DNA of 23,303 nucleotides from an archaeon (GTDB taxonomy: Archaea; EX4484-52; B79-G9), in the NCBI GenBank assembly GCA_013139905.1, contig WSZW01000019.1:1-23303 (forward strand). The letters run 5' to 3'. Position 1 is the first letter of the stretch. Each line of letters starts with the position of its first letter. Position numbers and translations under genes: made by a program. Under the pieces are notes generated by a model, which did no database searches, was not told where the DNA came from, and saw only the letters and a list, made by a program, of their open reading frames with translations. Positions 22,331 through 23,303 of the stretch are shown piece after piece.

Positions 22331-22741
22331 ATGACAATCGCACACAGATATATTGACTTGACAAATCCTACACTTAATACCATGAATTTAGATATATACA
22401 TAGAATCAGCATTTGAAGAATGCGGATATGAGCTAGTAGATTCTACAAAAAGGAGTACAAATGCAAAAGTATTTTTAGAAAACATACCAATTGCTAATAT
22501 GAATTCAGTTGTCCACTCCATACAAAATATATATACTTCTGAGAATAAAGGCAGCATCGTTATGATTTTAGAAGAAGGTAAAAATATTATAAAATATAAT
22601 TCTAAGAAAGAGGCAGTAGGTAATTGTAATGGAAGATTAATTTTTCTAAATATGACCCCCGAAGATATAGCTGAAATTGATAATGACATTATCGAACATT
22701 ATAGTCATATTTTAAGATATGAAAAGCAAATAGATATTTAA
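22331..22741 (+). CDS. Unrecognised 136-residue cytosolic protein
   Basis: There is no signal peptide, membrane helix or metal motif. The pattern is mixed alpha/beta: NLDIYIESAFEECGYEL, KVFLENIPIANMNSVVHSI, then two strands GSIVMILEEGKNIIKY and GNCNGRLIFLNMTPEDIAEI, and a final helix DNDIIEHYSHILRY. The protein is acidic and compact, which suits a small regulatory or binding domain, but I can assign no family. A TATA-like element about 26 bp before the ATG supports a leaderless transcript, so the gene is probably expressed. It stands alone downstream of uvrC and before the gene-poor tail. Confidence 0.65.
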   Translation: MTIAHRYIDLTNPTLNTMNLDIYIESAFEECGYELVDSTKRSTNAKVFLENIPIANMNSVVHSIQNIYTSENKGSIVMILEEGKNIIKYNSKKEAVGNCNGRLIFLNMTPEDIAEIDNDIIEHYSHILRYEKQIDI

Positions 22742-23000
22742 TTTTTATTTTTAATTGATATCTCAAAGAAAACACATAAAGTCATCTATTCTTTTGAGTC
22801 ATACAAAAAAATAGAATAAATTCTTAGATTATCAATATCCCCACACATAAAATATCCGGAGCGTAATATTTAGATATTAGGGTTCTGTTTTTTCGCTTTT
22901 GTAATTTATCCTAAATAAACTGGTTATTTTTATGGGTTTATATGTGTATTTAGTACAGCGTGCCGATAGAAAATACGAGTTTTAAGTTTGCTTGAGTTCT
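22742..23000. other. Gene-poor AT-rich region
   Basis: No gene of convincing length is present. I see only short chance-length frames: 17 residues (22932-22985, plus strand, MGLYVYLVQRADRKYEF, with a TATA-like aatttatc at leaderless distance) and 20 residues on the minus strand starting at 22848. No tRNA or clear RNA motif was recognised. Confidence 0.5.
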
Positions 23001-23039
23001 AATTGTGGCGTATTCGCCATAATTAAAATCTGTAGATTT
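23001..23039. repeat. Two adjacent hairpins beside the micro-lipoprotein frame
   Basis: Hairpin 1 (23001-23024): AATTgTGGCG, loop TATT, CGCCAtAATT, a 10-bp stem in which the odd pair is G-U on the plus-strand RNA and A-C on the minus. Hairpin 2 (23026-23039): AAATC, loop TGTA, GATTT, overlapping the minus-strand stop codon at 23038-23040. They may form a terminator of the minus-strand gene, or part of an undefined plus-strand RNA, which the G-U pair favours. Confidence 0.45.
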
Positions 23040-23112
23040 ATTGCTCTGTGCAACCGGCGATAAGTAGGATTAGCAATAGTCCGAACGCCAGAATAGTTTT
23101 TACGCGATTCAT
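23038..23112 (-). CDS. Micro-lipoprotein (24 residues) or truncated lipoprotein
   Basis: The frame begins MNRVKTILAFGLLLILL and ends IAGCTEQ before TAA. It is a complete lipoprotein signal: basic n-region, 13-residue hydrophobic core and lipobox IAGC with Cys21. Only CTEQ would remain after signal cleavage. Known small lipopeptides of this type exist in bacteria, but I know of no archaeal counterpart. Sequence after the stop does not continue the protein in any frame, so a recent single stop mutation does not explain it. The nearest TATA-like sequence on this strand (about 23181-23192) would give a leader of about 50 bases. Confidence 0.45.
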   Translation of the reverse strand: MNRVKTILAFGLLLILLIAGCTEQ

Positions 23113-23132
23113 TGGATAGAATTTGTTTTTGC

Positions 23133-23167
23133 GGGGATGTTAGTTTTTTGGTTGTTGGGGTGGGGGG
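23133..23167 (+). other. G-rich tract
   Basis: In a strongly AT-rich setting this stretch holds runs GGGG (23133-23136), GG (23150-23151), GGGG (23157-23160) and GGGGGG (23162-23167). The plus strand could form a G-quadruplex; the minus strand would give the micro-lipoprotein transcript a C/A-rich, almost G-free leader. Confidence 0.5.
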
Positions 23168-23188
23168 TTAGACTAGGATGTGATAAAA

Positions 23189-23206
23189 TACTTAAAACTT
23201 TAAGTA
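23189..23206. promoter_or_regulatory. Perfect palindrome tacttaaaactttaagta
   Basis: Eight-base arms TACTTAAA and TTTAAGTA flank two bases. It lies between the micro-lipoprotein and the gene starting at 23274, beside a TATA-like sequence for the minus strand (gtattttatc), and is a candidate operator. Confidence 0.4.
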
Positions 23207-23273
23207 CTACGCAATTAAATTCAACTATTTATCAATATTTATTACACAAAACTTCTTTTTATACCTTATTTAT

Positions 23274-23303
23274 ATGAAAAAAATGCAATTAATGCAAATA
23301 TTT
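23274..23303 (+). CDS. Start of a further gene (partial at window end)
   Basis: The last 30 bases read MKKMQLMQIF and run off the window. The basic start followed by hydrophobic residues resembles the cysteine-rich lipoprotein start at 4421 (MKKMLFLLF), so a secreted protein is possible. A TATA-like tttttatac lies only about 16 bp upstream; a tract at about 23235-23243 (atcaatattta) is another candidate. Ten codons do not allow identification. Confidence 0.35.
   Translation, partial: MKKMQLMQIF

Noticed and set aside
22932..22985. A 17-codon frame MGLYVYLVQRADRKYEF with a TATA-like sequence at leaderless distance.
   Set aside because: It is too short to separate from chance in AT-rich DNA, and nothing else supports it.
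1..23303. CRISPR arrays, insertion sequences, rRNA or tRNA genes.
   Set aside because: No regularly spaced repeats, transposase motifs, or structural RNA signatures were seen on either strand.

Overview
The window is a gene-dense, AT-rich stretch of an archaeal chromosome. The archaeal call rests on several lineage-typical genes together: a clamp-loader small subunit (RfcS), PCNA, transcription factor S, the KH/beta-CASP termination nuclease aCPSF1/FttA, a 20S proteasome beta subunit, an AK6/Fap7-type kinase, archaeal SepF and an ADP-dependent sugar kinase. Most genes also have a TATA-like element about 26-28 bp before the start codon, as expected for leaderless archaeal transcripts. A second class of genes has a GGTGA-type Shine-Dalgarno (SD) site. 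I cannot fix the lineage; a DPANN or euryarchaeal member is plausible. A bacterial-type UvrC is present. No rRNA, tRNA, CRISPR array or insertion sequence was recognised.

Layout. 1-4.7 kb: the tail of an unknown gene, a major facilitator superfamily (MFS) transporter, rfcS, then (divergently, around one central TATA box) a secreted transglutaminase-like protein and a small cysteine-rich lipoprotein. 4.7-8.6 kb: an AK6-like kinase, an unrecognised 600-residue protein, a decayed 93-bp copy of the middle of the AK6 gene, and a RecB/Cas4-like PD-(D/E)XK nuclease. 8.6-11.8 kb: fttA and the proteasome beta gene on the minus strand, then a broken beta-propeller secreted-protein gene. 11.8-14.4 kb: three CBS-domain genes, the first fused to a domain that resembles ribosome-hibernation factors, the other two being paralogues with a C-terminal zinc ribbon. 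14.4-16.7 kb: a small membrane protein, an ADP-dependent glucokinase/phosphofructokinase overlapping a NUDIX gene, and a 58-residue membrane protein. 16.8-19.4 kb: TFS, an OB-fold protein, PCNA and a PPP-like phosphoesterase, a replication/transcription cluster. 19.4-22.2 kb: an AlkD-like glycosylase, SepF, and UvrC without its usual C-terminal helix-hairpin-helix pair. 22.3 kb to the end: an unrecognised 136-residue protein and a gene-poor tail with hairpins, a G-rich tract, a 24-residue micro-lipoprotein frame and the start of another gene.

Functional links. RfcS and PCNA are partners in clamp loading. TFS and FttA act on elongating RNA polymerase (transcript cleavage and termination). AlkD and UvrC are separate DNA-repair routes. 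The CBS cluster is the best candidate for a little-described system: adenine-nucleotide sensing attached to a probable ribosome-binding domain, co-transcribed with a CBS-zinc-ribbon protein. The clearest genome-history signals are the AK6 fragment flanking the unknown 600-residue gene and the truncated beta-propeller gene.
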